Of a DNA stretch of 64,000 bases, positions 17,016-28,339 are shown piece after piece. Made by a program: the position numbers and the translations under genes. A model generated the notes under the pieces. The model was not told the DNA's origin. It ran no database searches and saw nothing but the letters and a program-made list of their open reading frames with translations. Each line of letters opens with the position of its first letter. The stretch's first letter is position 1. Source of the stretch: Exiguobacterium mexicanum (GTDB taxonomy: Bacteria > Bacillota > Bacilli > Exiguobacteriales > Exiguobacteriaceae); NCBI RefSeq assembly GCF_005960665.1, contig NZ_CP040676.1:2357001-2421000 (forward strand), read 5' to 3'.

Positions 17016-17718
17016 AGAGCCACTCGATAATTTGGTCAATCGTCTCGTCGAGTTGCTCTTTGGCGCTGAGCGGGCTATCGTTATCTCCGTCCTGCGGGCC
17101 ATACATCCCGAAGTTGGCGTGATTGCCGTCTTTGATTTGATGGAAGACGGCGTCATCCGGGACGTTGTCACGGCTCGCCTCGATATCAGCCGGTGTGGCC
17201 AGACCGTCACGTTCACCGGAAACCGACAAGACACGCAGATTGCTATCCGCCATTGTACTAATCGGATACGAGGCGAGGAAGATGACCCCCTCGACTTGCT
17301 CCTCGTGTTCGAGCGCATAACCGGACGCCGCCGAACCGCCGAGTGAATGACCGCCGACGACCCAACGTTCGATGTCTGGATGGGCGGCGATAATCGTCTC
17401 CGCAGCATCAATATCTGCTATCCCGAGATTCAAGCACAACGATGGGATGGCGACGAAGCCACCTTCCTCTGCCAGTCTGGTACCATAGTAAGCGTACGCC
17501 TCTTTCTCGACTTTCGCTCCAGGATACAGGATGAACCCAACCTCGCTGTCTGTCTGCCCGAACTCGAGACGATTGTCCACTTCCGTCGCCTCAGCCGCGT
17601 AACCGAGCGCCTCTTCCGTCGGTCCGTACGTCAGTTGCGTCCACACGAGGAAGCCGATGATGGCGACCAAGATGACTCCTAATAGGCCGAGGCCAATCCA
17701 CTTCAGTTTTTTCTTCAT
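17014..17718 (-). CDS. Membrane-anchored alpha/beta hydrolase
   Basis: 234 residues with an N-terminal hydrophobic segment (about 7-27) after KKKLKW, which looks like an uncleaved signal anchor, followed by an extracellular alpha/beta-hydrolase domain. The nucleophile elbow is GGHSLGGSAA, the acid lies in SGERDGLAT and the catalytic His in DGNHANFG. It resembles the alpha/beta_hydrolase_5 group (dienelactone-hydrolase-like). The substrate is unknown. ATG 17718 follows GGAGGTATATA. Confidence 0.82.
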   Translation of the reverse strand: MKKKLKWIGLGLLGVILVAIIGFLVWTQLTYGPTEEALGYAAEATEVDNRLEFGQTDSEVGFILYPGAKVEKEAYAYYGTRLAEEGGFVAIPSLCLNLGIADIDAAETIIAAHPDIERWVVGGHSLGGSAASGYALEHEEQVEGVIFLASYPISTMADSNLRVLSVSGERDGLATPADIEASRDNVPDDAVFHQIKDGNHANFGMYGPQDGDNDSPLSAKEQLDETIDQIIEWL

Positions 17719-17793
17719 TATATACCTCCATTTGCATCAACTTCCCCGTCACGGTACACTAGTATTAAAAAAGGGAAATACCAGGGGGACACC

Positions 17794-19059
17794 ATGACCA
17801 AAAGTTCTATAACCACGACGATTCAGTGGTTTATTTTTATTTTAGCTACAAACATTGTACCACCGCTCTCAATCGCCGCCTTATTTGAACTGTCGCCAGG
17901 CGAGACGATGACGTTCATCTCACGTTCACTGTTCGTCTTCGCACTCTTCAGCATTATCCAGACGCTGCTCGGCCACCGCCTGCCAATCTTAGAAGGACCA
18001 GCCGGGATTTGGTGGGGCGTGTTCACACTCTATGCCTCCATCGGTCCAGCACTTTATGGGAGCGGACAAGAGACCCTCCAAGCGCTCGGTTTCATGTTGT
18101 TCTTAAGTGGTATGCTCGGTGTGGTCATGACTGTCACCGGCCTGTTGCGACGGATGCTGTCGTTGTTTACCCCGCAAGTCCTCGGGGTCTATATGATTTT
18201 GCTCGTGTTGCAATTGTCCGGTGCCGTCATCAAAGGCGGCTTCGGTGTGACCGAGGACGGCATCAACACAATCCAAGCCGTGGCGACGGCCGGCCTCGTC
18301 TTATTCGCGCTCACGCTCGAGCGGAGCCGGTTCAAGCAGTACGGCCTCGTCATGACGCTCATCGTAGGGTTTTGGCTATTCAACATGCTCGGTCTCGGGA
18401 ACCCGATTGTCCGTTCTGAGTCATTTTTCCTCGTCCCTGAACTATTCCCGTTTGGTATGTGGGTATGGGATTGGAATTTGCTCCCGACTGCGTTCGTCAT
18501 CACGCTCCTGCTCATGACGAACGTCCTTGCCAATATCAAATTGATTGAGCGCATCGTCAGCTCGCGCGAGAAGCGTCAAATCGAAGGGAACGTCCCGGCG
18601 TCAGGCGTTGTTAGCGGCATCAGCCAAGTGGTCGCGGGCTTGTTCGGGACACCGGGACCGGTCGCCATCTCTGGGACAGCCGGCTTCCTGTCTTCGACTG
18701 AAAGTGTGCATCGCATGCCACACCTCATCGCCCATGCTTTGATGATGGTGCTCGCCCTCGTCGGTCCGTTCGTCTCGCTGATCGCAAGTATCCCAGCCGC
18801 TGTCGGATACGCCATCGTCACCCCACTCATCGCGACGATGATCATCATCGGAATCAACGAGGCGGCGTTCGAATTGAACCAAAAGACGGCCTCACTCACT
18901 GTCGGTCTCCCGCTCGTGATTGGGGCCGGGGCGATGTTGCTCCCACCTGGGTCAATGAACGATTTGCCGCCGCTCTTGGCGACCGTGTTCTCGAACGGAC
19001 TCGTCCTCGGAACGATCGTCGCCTTGACGACGGCCATTCTCAGCCGCATCCACGACTAA
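17794..19059 (+). CDS. NCS2 family purine/pyrimidine permease
   Basis: A 421-residue nucleobase:cation symporter-2 protein with about 12-14 spans. FEL...EGPAGIWWG and the TM8-9 region GTPGPVAISGTAGFLSSTESVHR match the NCS2 fold, but they lack the QN-x-G of classical xanthine or uracil carriers, where this protein reads GTPGPVA. The substrate is therefore open. GGGGGAC precedes ATG 17794. A single-gene unit convergent with the RDD gene. Confidence 0.82.
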   Translation: MTKSSITTTIQWFIFILATNIVPPLSIAALFELSPGETMTFISRSLFVFALFSIIQTLLGHRLPILEGPAGIWWGVFTLYASIGPALYGSGQETLQALGFMLFLSGMLGVVMTVTGLLRRMLSLFTPQVLGVYMILLVLQLSGAVIKGGFGVTEDGINTIQAVATAGLVLFALTLERSRFKQYGLVMTLIVGFWLFNMLGLGNPIVRSESFFLVPELFPFGMWVWDWNLLPTAFVITLLLMTNVLANIKLIERIVSSREKRQIEGNVPASGVVSGISQVVAGLFGTPGPVAISGTAGFLSSTESVHRMPHLIAHALMMVLALVGPFVSLIASIPAAVGYAIVTPLIATMIIIGINEAAFELNQKTASLTVGLPLVIGAGAMLLPPGSMNDLPPLLATVFSNGLVLGTIVALTTAILSRIHD

Positions 19060-19060
19060 A

Positions 19061-19090
19061 AAAACTGACCTCGAGAGGTCAGTTTTTTTC
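19061..19090. terminator. Bidirectional terminator
   Basis: A 10-bp or longer stem AAACTGACCTC/GAGGTCAGTTT flanked by A and T runs. It overlaps the stop codon of the convergent RDD gene. Confidence 0.85.
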
Positions 19091-19471
19091 GGTTACGTGC
19101 ATATGGAACGCTGCGTCGTGCGGCAAGACGGCACCGTCTTCGGCCTCGAAGTGCGCGCGGTCTTTGACGTAGGCGACAATCGAGATTGTGTCGCGGTGAA
19201 GCGCCCGTTTGAACGCTTGCTCGGCCGTCACCGGTGTCCCATCGTCATTTTTCAACTCGAGACCCATCAGCTTATAGCCGAGCGTCTGTCCGCCACGGCG
19301 CATCTGACATGCCTCGAGCGCGTAGGCGATGAGTGTCGGCGTGATGACGACGTGGACGAACTCGCTCTTCACTTTCTTGCGGACGAGCTGCTCGACACCA
19401 AAACTTAGCAATCCGGCAATGACGCCATCAATCAAGACGGCTTGGGTACGTTTCTTGGTTAATGGGTTCAT
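19079..19471 (-). CDS. RDD family membrane protein
   Basis: 130 residues. The RDD pattern is present in variant form: an Arg in the first helix region (KKRTQAVLIDGVIAG, Asp at the usual place) and the GGQTLGYKLMGLELKNDDG motif after the second hydrophobic segment. The family is a small integral membrane group of unknown or transport-related role. It is coupled to the upstream SDR gene by a 4-nt ATGA overlap. Confidence 0.8.
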   Translation of the reverse strand: MNPLTKKRTQAVLIDGVIAGLLSFGVEQLVRKKVKSEFVHVVITPTLIAYALEACQMRRGGQTLGYKLMGLELKNDDGTPVTAEQAFKRALHRDTISIVAYVKDRAHFEAEDGAVLPHDAAFHMHVTEKN

Positions 19472-20115
19472 TGGCTCATCCTCTGCATCATACCTGACGT
19501 CAATACTTCGATGCCCTGTCCTTCTTCCGCGGCCATAATCAAGGCGCGGGCCACGTGGAGCGCTTGAATCGGCGCTGCATCCGGTAGTTTATCGAGCAAC
19601 AACGGTTGGAGCGGACGGCTGACGACTTCGGCCGCTTTTTCGCCGAGTCGGAACTCATCCCGCTCCCCAAGGAGGAGCGATGGCCGGGCGATAATCAAGT
19701 GTTCGAAGCCGAACACTTTGAGTCCGTTCTCGAGCTCCCCTTTCACCCGGTTGTAGAAGAACGGTGACCGAAGTGACGCGCCTTGCGCCGATACGACAGC
19801 ATAACGTGTCGCTCCGTGTCGTTTCGCGACCCGTGCCACTTCGAGCGGCAAGTCGAGATCGACATGTTTGAATGCCTGACGCGAACCGGCGACAGCGATC
19901 GTCGTTCCGAGTGCGCAGTAGACGTCATCAATATGCGGCAACACCTCGTCCATTCCTTCAAATCCGACGACCTCGTGCAGTTTCGGGTGACTCCAGCGCT
20001 TCGAGCGACGGACGACAATCCAGACTTGATCATATCGTTCTTGTTCGAGCAACTGTTCGACGAGTTCGCGTCCAATCAAACCGGTGGCGCCAACGACAAG
20101 TGCAGTTTTCCCCAT
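19468..20115 (-). CDS. Atypical SDR, NAD(P)-binding (HTATIP2/TIP30-like)
   Basis: A 215-residue Rossmann protein: nucleotide motif VVGATGLIGRELVEQLL at the N-terminus, CALGTTIAVAGSR and SAQGASLRSPFFYNRVKGELE. The last carries the YxxxK-like pair (Y-N-R-V-K). This layout is that of small TIP30/YwnB-like oxidoreductases of unknown substrate. First gene of a two-gene operon with the RDD gene. Confidence 0.82.
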   Translation of the reverse strand: MGKTALVVGATGLIGRELVEQLLEQERYDQVWIVVRRSKRWSHPKLHEVVGFEGMDEVLPHIDDVYCALGTTIAVAGSRQAFKHVDLDLPLEVARVAKRHGATRYAVVSAQGASLRSPFFYNRVKGELENGLKVFGFEHLIIARPSLLLGERDEFRLGEKAAEVVSRPLQPLLLDKLPDAAPIQALHVARALIMAAEEGQGIEVLTSGMMQRMSQ

Positions 20116-20149
20116 GCTTGTTCCCCCTAGTTACGTAGTTCCTTTCAGT

Positions 20150-22122
<1,973 letters not shown>

Positions 22123-22123
22123 T

Positions 22124-22194
22124 CACCCGTAGTCGAACCATTTACGGTGGTTCGGTAGAGACTTGCGGGCCATATTCCCGCTGATATACGAGTG
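22124..22194 (-). promoter_or_regulatory. Guanine-type purine riboswitch aptamer
   Basis: Reading the minus strand, the conserved purine-aptamer blocks appear in order: CGTATATC, AATATGG, AAGTCTCTACC, ACCGTAAA and GACTACGG. The outer P1 helix forms between CACTCGTA (22194-22187) and TACGGGTG (22131-22124). The base recognising the ligand (position 74 in the xpt structure) is C in CGACTACG, which specifies guanine/hypoxanthine over adenine. The 309-nt gene-free stretch 22033-22341 is mostly this element, its terminator and the promoter of the divergent SDR gene. Confidence 0.93.
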
Positions 22195-22341
22195 CGAATC
22201 TTTTATTTATATAAGATAGGACTTATTCTAGACGATATTGTAGAAATTGCAACCCGTTTTGGAAAAGACGGCTAAAAGTTCGATTTTTCTGAAACTGCTG
22301 TATACTGAAGATACTGGAAAAACGAGAGGAGCCACATCCAT

Positions 22342-22950
22342 ATGAAGCTATTCGTATTAGGGGCCACTGGCCGGACCGGTCATCAGTTTGTCGACCAGGC
22401 CATCGAGCATGGCCACCATGTGACCGCCTTCGTGCGGGAACAAAAAAAATTGATTCCGACTCCGCAACTTGAAATCATCGAAGGCGACGTCACAGACAGC
22501 GCCGCTTTGACAGACGCCCTCGCTGGTCATGACGCTGTCATCAGCTGTCTCGGAACCGACTTGAGCGATCCAGACTTCCTGGCCCGCGTCACCGACGCAC
22601 TCGTCCCGGCGCTGAAAGCAAATGACGTCACTCGGGTCGTCTACCTCGCCTCGGCTGGAATCGACAAAGAGATTCCGGGCATCGCTGGTACGGTGGTGAC
22701 GTTCATGCTTCGGAAGCCGCTCCGTGATCACCGGGCCGCGGTCGATTTGTGGCGCAACTCGTCGTTCGATTACACAATCGTGCGGCCGATGCAACTGACG
22801 GACGGTCCCCGGACCTCGGTGTATCGCACGTCCGTCGACAGCATCCCAGACAACGGCAAACAAATCTCGCGAGCCGATGTCGCCCAGTTCATGTTGAACG
22901 CCGTCGAAGACCAGCTCTTCATCCGCCAATCGGTCGGACTGGCGTACTAA
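22342..22950 (+). CDS. NAD(P)H-binding atypical SDR (YhfK/BLVRB-like)
   Basis: 202 residues. The dinucleotide motif VLGATGRTGHQFVDQAI is at the N-terminus, with GDVTDSAAL (ribose-side loop), SCLGTDLSDPDF and VVYLASAGI downstream. The organisation matches the NAD(P)H-binding flavin/biliverdin-reductase-like SDR group. The physiological substrate is unknown. The RBS GAGAGGAG lies upstream of ATG 22342. It stands alone, 60 nt before an ABC-F gene. Confidence 0.82.
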   Translation: MKLFVLGATGRTGHQFVDQAIEHGHHVTAFVREQKKLIPTPQLEIIEGDVTDSAALTDALAGHDAVISCLGTDLSDPDFLARVTDALVPALKANDVTRVVYLASAGIDKEIPGIAGTVVTFMLRKPLRDHRAAVDLWRNSSFDYTIVRPMQLTDGPRTSVYRTSVDSIPDNGKQISRADVAQFMLNAVEDQLFIRQSVGLAY

Positions 22951-23010
22951 TTTTTTTGAATCCATGCTACAATATCGGATAGTCAACTTTGAAGGGAACG
23001 AATAAGAAAT

Positions 23011-24564
23011 ATGAGTATATTAACAGTACAAAACTTGAGCCACGGTTTCGGTGACCGCGCCATTTTGAACGACGTGTCTTTCCGTCTATTGAAAGGCGAA
23101 CACATCGGCCTCATCGGAGCGAACGGTGAAGGAAAATCAACGTTCATGAACATCATCACGCGTAAGCTCCAACCGGACGAAGGCAAAATCGAATGGGCGA
23201 AAAACGTCCGTGTCGGTTACCTCGACCAGCACGCTGTCCTCGAGCGTGGGATGACGATTCGGGACGTGTTGAAGAGCGCGTTCCAATACTTGATTGATAC
23301 GGAGACACGAATCGGTGAGCTCTATATGGAAATGGGCGATGCGACACCTGAACAGATGGACGACATGCTCGCTGAAGTCGGCGAACTGCAGGAAATGCTC
23401 GATTCGAACGACTTCTATATCATCGACGCAAAAGTCGAGGAAGTCGCTCGCGGTCTCGGTATTTTAGATGTCGGACTCGACCGTGACGTCACGGACCTCT
23501 CAGGTGGTCAGCGGACGAAAGTATTGCTCGCGAAATTGCTTCTCGAGAAGCCGGACATCCTCCTCCTCGATGAGCCGACCAACTATTTGGACGAGGCCCA
23601 CATCGAGTGGTTGAAGCGTTATCTCCAGAACTACGACAACGCCTTCATCTTGATTTCGCACGATATTCCGTTCTTAAACAGCGTCATCAACTTGGTCTAC
23701 CATATGGAGAACCAAGACTTGTCACGCTATGTCGGGGACTACGACAAGTTCATGGAAGTGTACGAGATGAAACGCTCGCAGCTTGAATCGGCTTATAAAC
23801 GCCAGCAGGCTGAAATCGCCGACTTGAAAGACTTCGTCGCCCGCAACAAGGCACGCGTCTCGACGCGGAACATGGCGATGTCACGCCAGAAGAAACTCGA
23901 TAAAATGGACGTCATCGAATTGAGTGCGGAACGTCCGAAACCAGAATTCCGGTTCTTGCAGGCACGCACGTCAGGTCGTCTCATCTTTGACGCCAAAAAT
24001 CTCGTCATCGGTTATGACGAGCCGCTCTCACGCCCGCTCGACCTCCAAATGGAGCGCGGTCAGAAGATCGCCCTCGTCGGTGCGAACGGGATCGGGAAAA
24101 CGACGCTGTTGAAGAGTCTTCTTGGCATGATCAACCCGCTTGAAGGAACCGTCGAACGCGGTGAGTTCTTGGAGATCGGGTACTTCGAACAAGAAGCGGC
24201 CGTCAGCAACAACACGTGTATCGAAGAGATTTGGAGCGAATTCCCGTCCCTCAACCAGCAACAAGTCCGCGCCATGCTCGCGAAATGCGGTCTCATGACG
24301 AAGCATATCGAGAGTAAAATCGCGGTCCTCAGTGGTGGAGAGAAGGCGAAGGTCCGTCTCTGTAAGCTCCAAAACAACGAATCGAACTTGCTCCTCCTCG
24401 ATGAGCCGACGAACCACTTGGACGTCGATGCGAAGGAAGAGTTGAAGCGCGCGTTGAAGGAATATAAAGGCAGTATCCTACTCATCAGCCACGAACCGGA
24501 GTTCTATCAAGACATCGTCACCGACGTCTGGAACTGTGAATCGTGGACGACGAAAGTATTCTAA
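23011..24564 (+). CDS. ABC-F family ATPase (YkpA/YbiT-like)
   Basis: A 517-residue cytosolic protein with two ABC domains and no membrane spans. Walker A motifs are GANGEGKST (about 37-45) and GANGIGKTT (about 354-362), signature motifs LSGGQRTK and LSGGEKAK, and Walker B LLLDEPTN twice. The linker about 240-310 (MKRSQLESAYKRQQAEI) is the ABC-F interdomain P-site tip region. ABC-F proteins bind the ribosomal E site and act in translation or antibiotic protection. The sequence looks like the housekeeping YkpA/YbiT branch rather than the resistance branches. Confidence 0.9.
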   Translation: MSILTVQNLSHGFGDRAILNDVSFRLLKGEHIGLIGANGEGKSTFMNIITRKLQPDEGKIEWAKNVRVGYLDQHAVLERGMTIRDVLKSAFQYLIDTETRIGELYMEMGDATPEQMDDMLAEVGELQEMLDSNDFYIIDAKVEEVARGLGILDVGLDRDVTDLSGGQRTKVLLAKLLLEKPDILLLDEPTNYLDEAHIEWLKRYLQNYDNAFILISHDIPFLNSVINLVYHMENQDLSRYVGDYDKFMEVYEMKRSQLESAYKRQQAEIADLKDFVARNKARVSTRNMAMSRQKKLDKMDVIELSAERPKPEFRFLQARTSGRLIFDAKNLVIGYDEPLSRPLDLQMERGQKIALVGANGIGKTTLLKSLLGMINPLEGTVERGEFLEIGYFEQEAAVSNNTCIEEIWSEFPSLNQQQVRAMLAKCGLMTKHIESKIAVLSGGEKAKVRLCKLQNNESNLLLLDEPTNHLDVDAKEELKRALKEYKGSILLISHEPEFYQDIVTDVWNCESWTTKVF

Positions 24565-24585
24565 TCCGTGTAGAGGAAGTGGCGT

Positions 24586-25710
24586 ATGGCTGGCCCGATT
24601 CAAGTAAACGAACGCATCGTTCTGTATGACATCATTCGAGGGTTTGCCCTGTGTGGCATCTTCCTCGTCAATATCCCCACGATGCTCGGGAGCGACTGGA
24701 TTTCCGGTGGCGCCGACTATACGGGGAGCGATTTACTCGTCCGGACGCTGTTCGATTTGTTCGTCCAGACAAAGTTTTATACGATCTTCTCGCTCTTGTT
24801 CGGGATCGGCTTCTCGATTTTCCTTGAGCGCTCGTATGCGCGTGGGGACTCGGTCGGCCGCTACATCCGGCGCATCGCCATCTTGTTCCTATTCGGACTC
24901 GTTCACCTGGCCATCTGGTCGGGTGACATCTTACATACGTATGCGATGTGGGGCTTGTTGCTCCCTCTGTTTTATGGGCTGAGCAATCGCGCGATTTTGA
25001 CATGGGCGTGGAGTTTGTTGATCGGGAGCTTTTTACTGTTCTATGTCTCATCCATGTACTTAGAGGTATGGCTCGGATTTAGGTTTGTTGGTGACCCCTT
25101 TCCGGCCGTCTTTAATTCCGGATTCGGTCCATGGTTCGACTATCGTTTAGACGAAGAGATTTTTGACATGTTCCAAAACTCCTTTTTTGTCGGAGTTGAA
25201 ATTCTAAGCCTGTTCTTGTTCGGCCTGTATATTGGACGCGAACGGAAACTCCTCACGTGGAGCATCCGCGGATTGACGCGCACGGCCATCATCTGTGCGT
25301 TAGTCGCCCTTCCGTTCTTCGCAGTCATTGTTTGGCATCACTACGGTGGCGGTGCAGCCTATACCGCGACGAATTCTGCGGCCGTCCTCGTCTCTGGCAA
25401 ACTGCTCGCGACGGCGTACGTCTGTCTGTTCACGATCGCCGTCCGTAACGGACGCGCATTCCGTCCGCTACAGGCGCTTGGCCGTATGGCGCTGACGAAC
25501 TATTTGACGCACACGCTCGTCGTCGTCCTGCCGGTCATCGCCCTCGGCTACTACGGTCGCCTGTCGTTGACGGAAGGATTGTTCTTAAGTATCGCGATTT
25601 TGATTGCCCAAGCGTTCTTCTCAATGTGGTGGCTGAAATCGCATCGATACGGTCCGTTCGAGAAATTATGGCGCATCGGAACGTATGGACGACAAAAACA
25701 AGCATCTTAA
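24586..25710 (+). CDS. DUF418 (YeiB-like) polytopic membrane protein
   Basis: 374 residues and about 10 spans. The N-terminal YDIIRGFALCGIFLVNI motif and the C-terminal PLQALGRMALTNYLTHT stretch are both diagnostic of the DUF418/YeiB group, which is related to membrane acyltransferases such as HGSNAT and OpgC. The reaction is unknown. It starts 21 nt after the ABC-F gene with GAGGAAG upstream of ATG 24586, so the two may be co-transcribed. Confidence 0.85.
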   Translation: MAGPIQVNERIVLYDIIRGFALCGIFLVNIPTMLGSDWISGGADYTGSDLLVRTLFDLFVQTKFYTIFSLLFGIGFSIFLERSYARGDSVGRYIRRIAILFLFGLVHLAIWSGDILHTYAMWGLLLPLFYGLSNRAILTWAWSLLIGSFLLFYVSSMYLEVWLGFRFVGDPFPAVFNSGFGPWFDYRLDEEIFDMFQNSFFVGVEILSLFLFGLYIGRERKLLTWSIRGLTRTAIICALVALPFFAVIVWHHYGGGAAYTATNSAAVLVSGKLLATAYVCLFTIAVRNGRAFRPLQALGRMALTNYLTHTLVVVLPVIALGYYGRLSLTEGLFLSIAILIAQAFFSMWWLKSHRYGPFEKLWRIGTYGRQKQAS

Positions 25711-25714
25711 CCGC

Positions 25715-25756
25715 AAAAAAGGCTCGGAGCAGATTGATCTGCTTCGAGCCTTTCTC
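25715..25756. terminator. Bidirectional terminator
   Basis: A 15-bp stem (one G-T) AAGGCTCGGAGCAGA/TCTGCTTCGAGCCTT with a 4-nt loop, between the DUF418 gene and ppaC. T6 on the minus strand and TTTCTC on the + strand. Confidence 0.88.
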
Positions 25757-25761
25757 GTTTC

Positions 25762-26694
25762 TTAGTTCGTCGCCGCTGCTGTGAGCACAGGCACAATTTG
25801 TTTTTTACGTGAGACGACGCCAGGAAGTGTCGCGAGACCCTCCACCAATTTGACGTTGAACGCCTGTTCGAATAGATCAGTCTTCTTACCCACAACGAGT
25901 GTCTCTGAATCGTTCGTCAAGATGTTCGTGATGGCGAAGACAAACAAATCGAGTTCTTTGTCTAACATCTTCACGGCCATTGCCGCTTCGACTTCAGCTT
26001 TACGGCTCAATACATCGTTCGCGTCGACCGTGTTCACTTGAGCAATCTCGATGCGGTAGTCGCCCATCGCAAACTCTTTCGCGTCGAGTGAGATAAGTTC
26101 TGGGATCGTCTTTTGGCTAAGGTCCGCTCCGGCTTTCAACATCTCGAGACCGTATGTCTCGATATCTGTACCAGAGATAGCTGCGAGTTCTTTTGCCGCT
26201 TTGATGTCCTCGTCCGTGCATGTCGGTGACTTGAACAAGAGCGAGTCCGAGATGATCGCCGATAGCATCAATCCTGCCATGTCAGGCGCGATTTCGACAC
26301 CGTGCTCTTTATAGAGTTTGAGCAAAATCGTCGCCGTGCATCCGACAGGCTCCGCCCGATAGTAGAGGGCATCCGCTGTTTGAAAGTTGGCGATGCGGTG
26401 GTGATCGACGACTTCAAGGATGCGTACGTCCGCGATGTCTTCCGCGCTTTGTTGGAACTCGTTATGGTCGACCAAAATGACCGAATTCACTTCGTCTGAT
26501 ACGCGTTCCACGAGGCGTGGTGCCTTGACGCGGAAGTGGTCGAGCGCATATTGCGTCTCCCCGTTCACTTCACCGAGACGGATTGCCTCAGCGTCCATCC
26601 CTAACTTTTTCTTGAGCTCCGCGTAAGCGAGCGCCGAACAAATCGTATCCGTATCTGGATTTTTATGTCCAAAGACTAGTACTGTACTCATCAT
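25762..26694 (-). CDS. ppaC: Manganese-dependent inorganic pyrophosphatase PpaC
   Basis: Family II PPase hydrolysing pyrophosphate, in the cytosol. 310 residues. The DHH-superfamily motifs are complete: [32 protein letters not shown] and the C-terminal DHHA2 end [13 protein letters not shown] with the phosphate-binding SRKKQ. ATG 26694 and the adjacent ATG 26691 both lie behind GAGGAG; the shorter is equally possible. Confidence 0.95.
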   Translation of the reverse strand: MMSTVLVFGHKNPDTDTICSALAYAELKKKLGMDAEAIRLGEVNGETQYALDHFRVKAPRLVERVSDEVNSVILVDHNEFQQSAEDIADVRILEVVDHHRIANFQTADALYYRAEPVGCTATILLKLYKEHGVEIAPDMAGLMLSAIISDSLLFKSPTCTDEDIKAAKELAAISGTDIETYGLEMLKAGADLSQKTIPELISLDAKEFAMGDYRIEIAQVNTVDANDVLSRKAEVEAAMAVKMLDKELDLFVFAITNILTNDSETLVVGKKTDLFEQAFNVKLVEGLATLPGVVSRKKQIVPVLTAAATN

Positions 26695-26763
26695 ACATTC
26701 TCCTCACTATGATAGTTTTCCCTTATCCATTATAACGTCTATACTCATTCTTTCAATTCCCAA

Positions 26764-26789
26764 ACAAAAAGAGCCACCAGGGGCTCTTT
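26764..26789 (-). terminator. Terminator after the small acidic protein gene
   Basis: An 8-bp stem AAAGAGCC/GGCTCTTT with a 6-nt loop, followed by TTTTTG on the minus strand. Confidence 0.75.
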
Positions 26790-26925
26790 ACGCTTGTTCG
26801 TCTTCGTCCGTCTCTTCGAGGTCCGAATGATCCCCTTTTGAATCTTCTTCGTGCGAAATATCCGGTTGGTCTCGTTTCAACTTCTCTTGTTCTTCTTGTT
26901 CACGCTTTTTATCTTGTTCTGACAT
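26788..26925 (-). CDS. Small, highly charged 45-residue protein
   Basis: From ATG 26925, with AAAGGATGAG upstream, the product is almost entirely polar: K/E/Q-rich at first (MSEQDKKREQEEQEKLKR), then acidic to the end (EETDEDEQA). It should be soluble and largely disordered or helical. I recognise no family. Its own RBS and terminator make it credible. Confidence 0.6.
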   Translation of the reverse strand: MSEQDKKREQEEQEKLKRDQPDISHEEDSKGDHSDLEETDEDEQA

Positions 26926-27019
26926 CTGTCTCATCCTTTCGGTTTTGTCGTGTCGTAGACTGTTCCCCGAGCTGGATGGCTTCAAACGGATGTATTCTTA
27001 CTGTTAACAAACTGTGATG

Positions 27020-27301
27020 TCACGCTTGAACGAAGACGACCTCGTCGCCACGAATCTCGACGTTGACGTCTTGTCCTTGGAACAACCATTCATCCTGTTC
27101 AGCCACGACGAAGCGAATCCCGTCCGCTTCCGTTTCGACCGTCGCGTTGTCGATATCTTCTGTGATGACCCCCACTGAGAAACCGTGCGTCAAATCGGTC
27201 GAACCCCCATATTTAGCGAATAAACGCACCGTCTGGCCTGCCTCGACCTCCATCTCATCTTTAAAAAATTGGAGTGCTTCTTCTGTCACGTTAATCTTCA
27301 T
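27020..27301 (-). CDS. HesB/IscA-like family protein (YneR type)
   Basis: 93 residues with the HesB-like fold pattern: VTEEALQFFKDEM at the start, then RLFAKYGG and the HGFSVGV segment. It lacks the three conserved cysteines of true Fe-S scaffold IscA, as expected for the YneR branch, so an Fe-S carrier role should not be assumed. ATG 27301 follows GAGGAGG. Confidence 0.82.
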   Translation of the reverse strand: MKINVTEEALQFFKDEMEVEAGQTVRLFAKYGGSTDLTHGFSVGVITEDIDNATVETEADGIRFVVAEQDEWLFQGQDVNVEIRGDEVVFVQA

Positions 27302-27368
27302 CTGTCATCCTCCTCTCGACTTCTGTCTCCATTCTAATCGTTTCAGAAAAGACGAGCGAGGAAGTTGC

Positions 27369-28328
27369 CTAGAGTGTCGTCCCCGGCAAATACGTGACCG
27401 TTAAACTGTTTGTGACCGAAGCTGCACCGTTCATTTCATCAAACGTCACGTCGAACAGCGTCCGGCCGATGTCTTCATTTGGCGAGTGCATCGTCGACAG
27501 ACCGAATGCCTGACCGATCGGATGACCATCGAAGCCCAGGATGGCGACTTCATCGGGGATGCTGACACCGCGACGGCGTAATTCCCCTAAAAAACCGAGC
27601 GCCACATAATCCGACGAGAAAAAGAGCGCTCGAGGACGCTCTTGTTGACGCAGAAACGCATCGGCCAGTCCGATCCCGTCCTCGCTCGTCAAGTAACCGG
27701 TCCAAACCCATCGCTCACGCGCAAGTTCGACTTCATCGAAGTACGCCTGCTGACGCGCGATCGAGCTTGGACTGTCTTGTCTTGACAACACGATGCCGAT
27801 TTCGGCATATCCCGCTTGCGCCAACACGCGCAAACCGGCGACGAACGCGGTGTAATGATCGACGTGGACCGAAGAAATCGTCTGCGGCGCCCCGACGGTC
27901 GCGACCGCGATCGGACCAAATTTTCGATACGTTTCCATCTCATCGAATGACATCGTATGGGATAACAGGATCGCCCCATCGACTTCACGGTGCTTCAATA
28001 GATCAAGCGCTTGCCGTTCTTGGTCGAGTTGATACTCTGTCTGCCACATGACGAGTCGATAATCTCTTTGGAGGGCAGCTTTCGCGAGCCCGTTGACGAA
28101 CAGTCCATAATACGGATGATCCAAATACGGCAACACGACGACGAAACGTTGCGTGCGACCGGTCGATAACGTCAGCGCCTGCTGATTCCGTAAATAGCCA
28201 AGCTCGGCCATCGCCCGTCGCACCCGCTCCCGCTTCTCTTTCGACACATACGGATGCTCGTTGAGCACGCGCGACACCGTCGTCACGGATACATCCGCGT
28301 ATTTCGCGATATCTCGGATGTTCGCCAT
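27369..28328 (-). CDS. LacI family transcriptional regulator
   Basis: 319 residues: an N-terminal LacI HTH (IRDIAKYADVSVTTVSRVLNEHPYVS), a hinge, and a periplasmic-binding-like effector domain (FVVVLPYLDHPYYGLF and the terminal AILGFDGHPIGQ). No sugar transporter or glycosidase gene is adjacent, so the effector is unknown. It lies 11 nt after a 77-residue gene, and the pair is preceded by a perfect 16-bp palindrome, suggesting autoregulation. Confidence 0.9.
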   Translation of the reverse strand: MANIRDIAKYADVSVTTVSRVLNEHPYVSKEKRERVRRAMAELGYLRNQQALTLSTGRTQRFVVVLPYLDHPYYGLFVNGLAKAALQRDYRLVMWQTEYQLDQERQALDLLKHREVDGAILLSHTMSFDEMETYRKFGPIAVATVGAPQTISSVHVDHYTAFVAGLRVLAQAGYAEIGIVLSRQDSPSSIARQQAYFDEVELARERWVWTGYLTSEDGIGLADAFLRQQERPRALFFSSDYVALGFLGELRRRGVSIPDEVAILGFDGHPIGQAFGLSTMHSPNEDIGRTLFDVTFDEMNGAASVTNSLTVTYLPGTTL

Positions 28329-28339
28329 TCCGCTTCACC

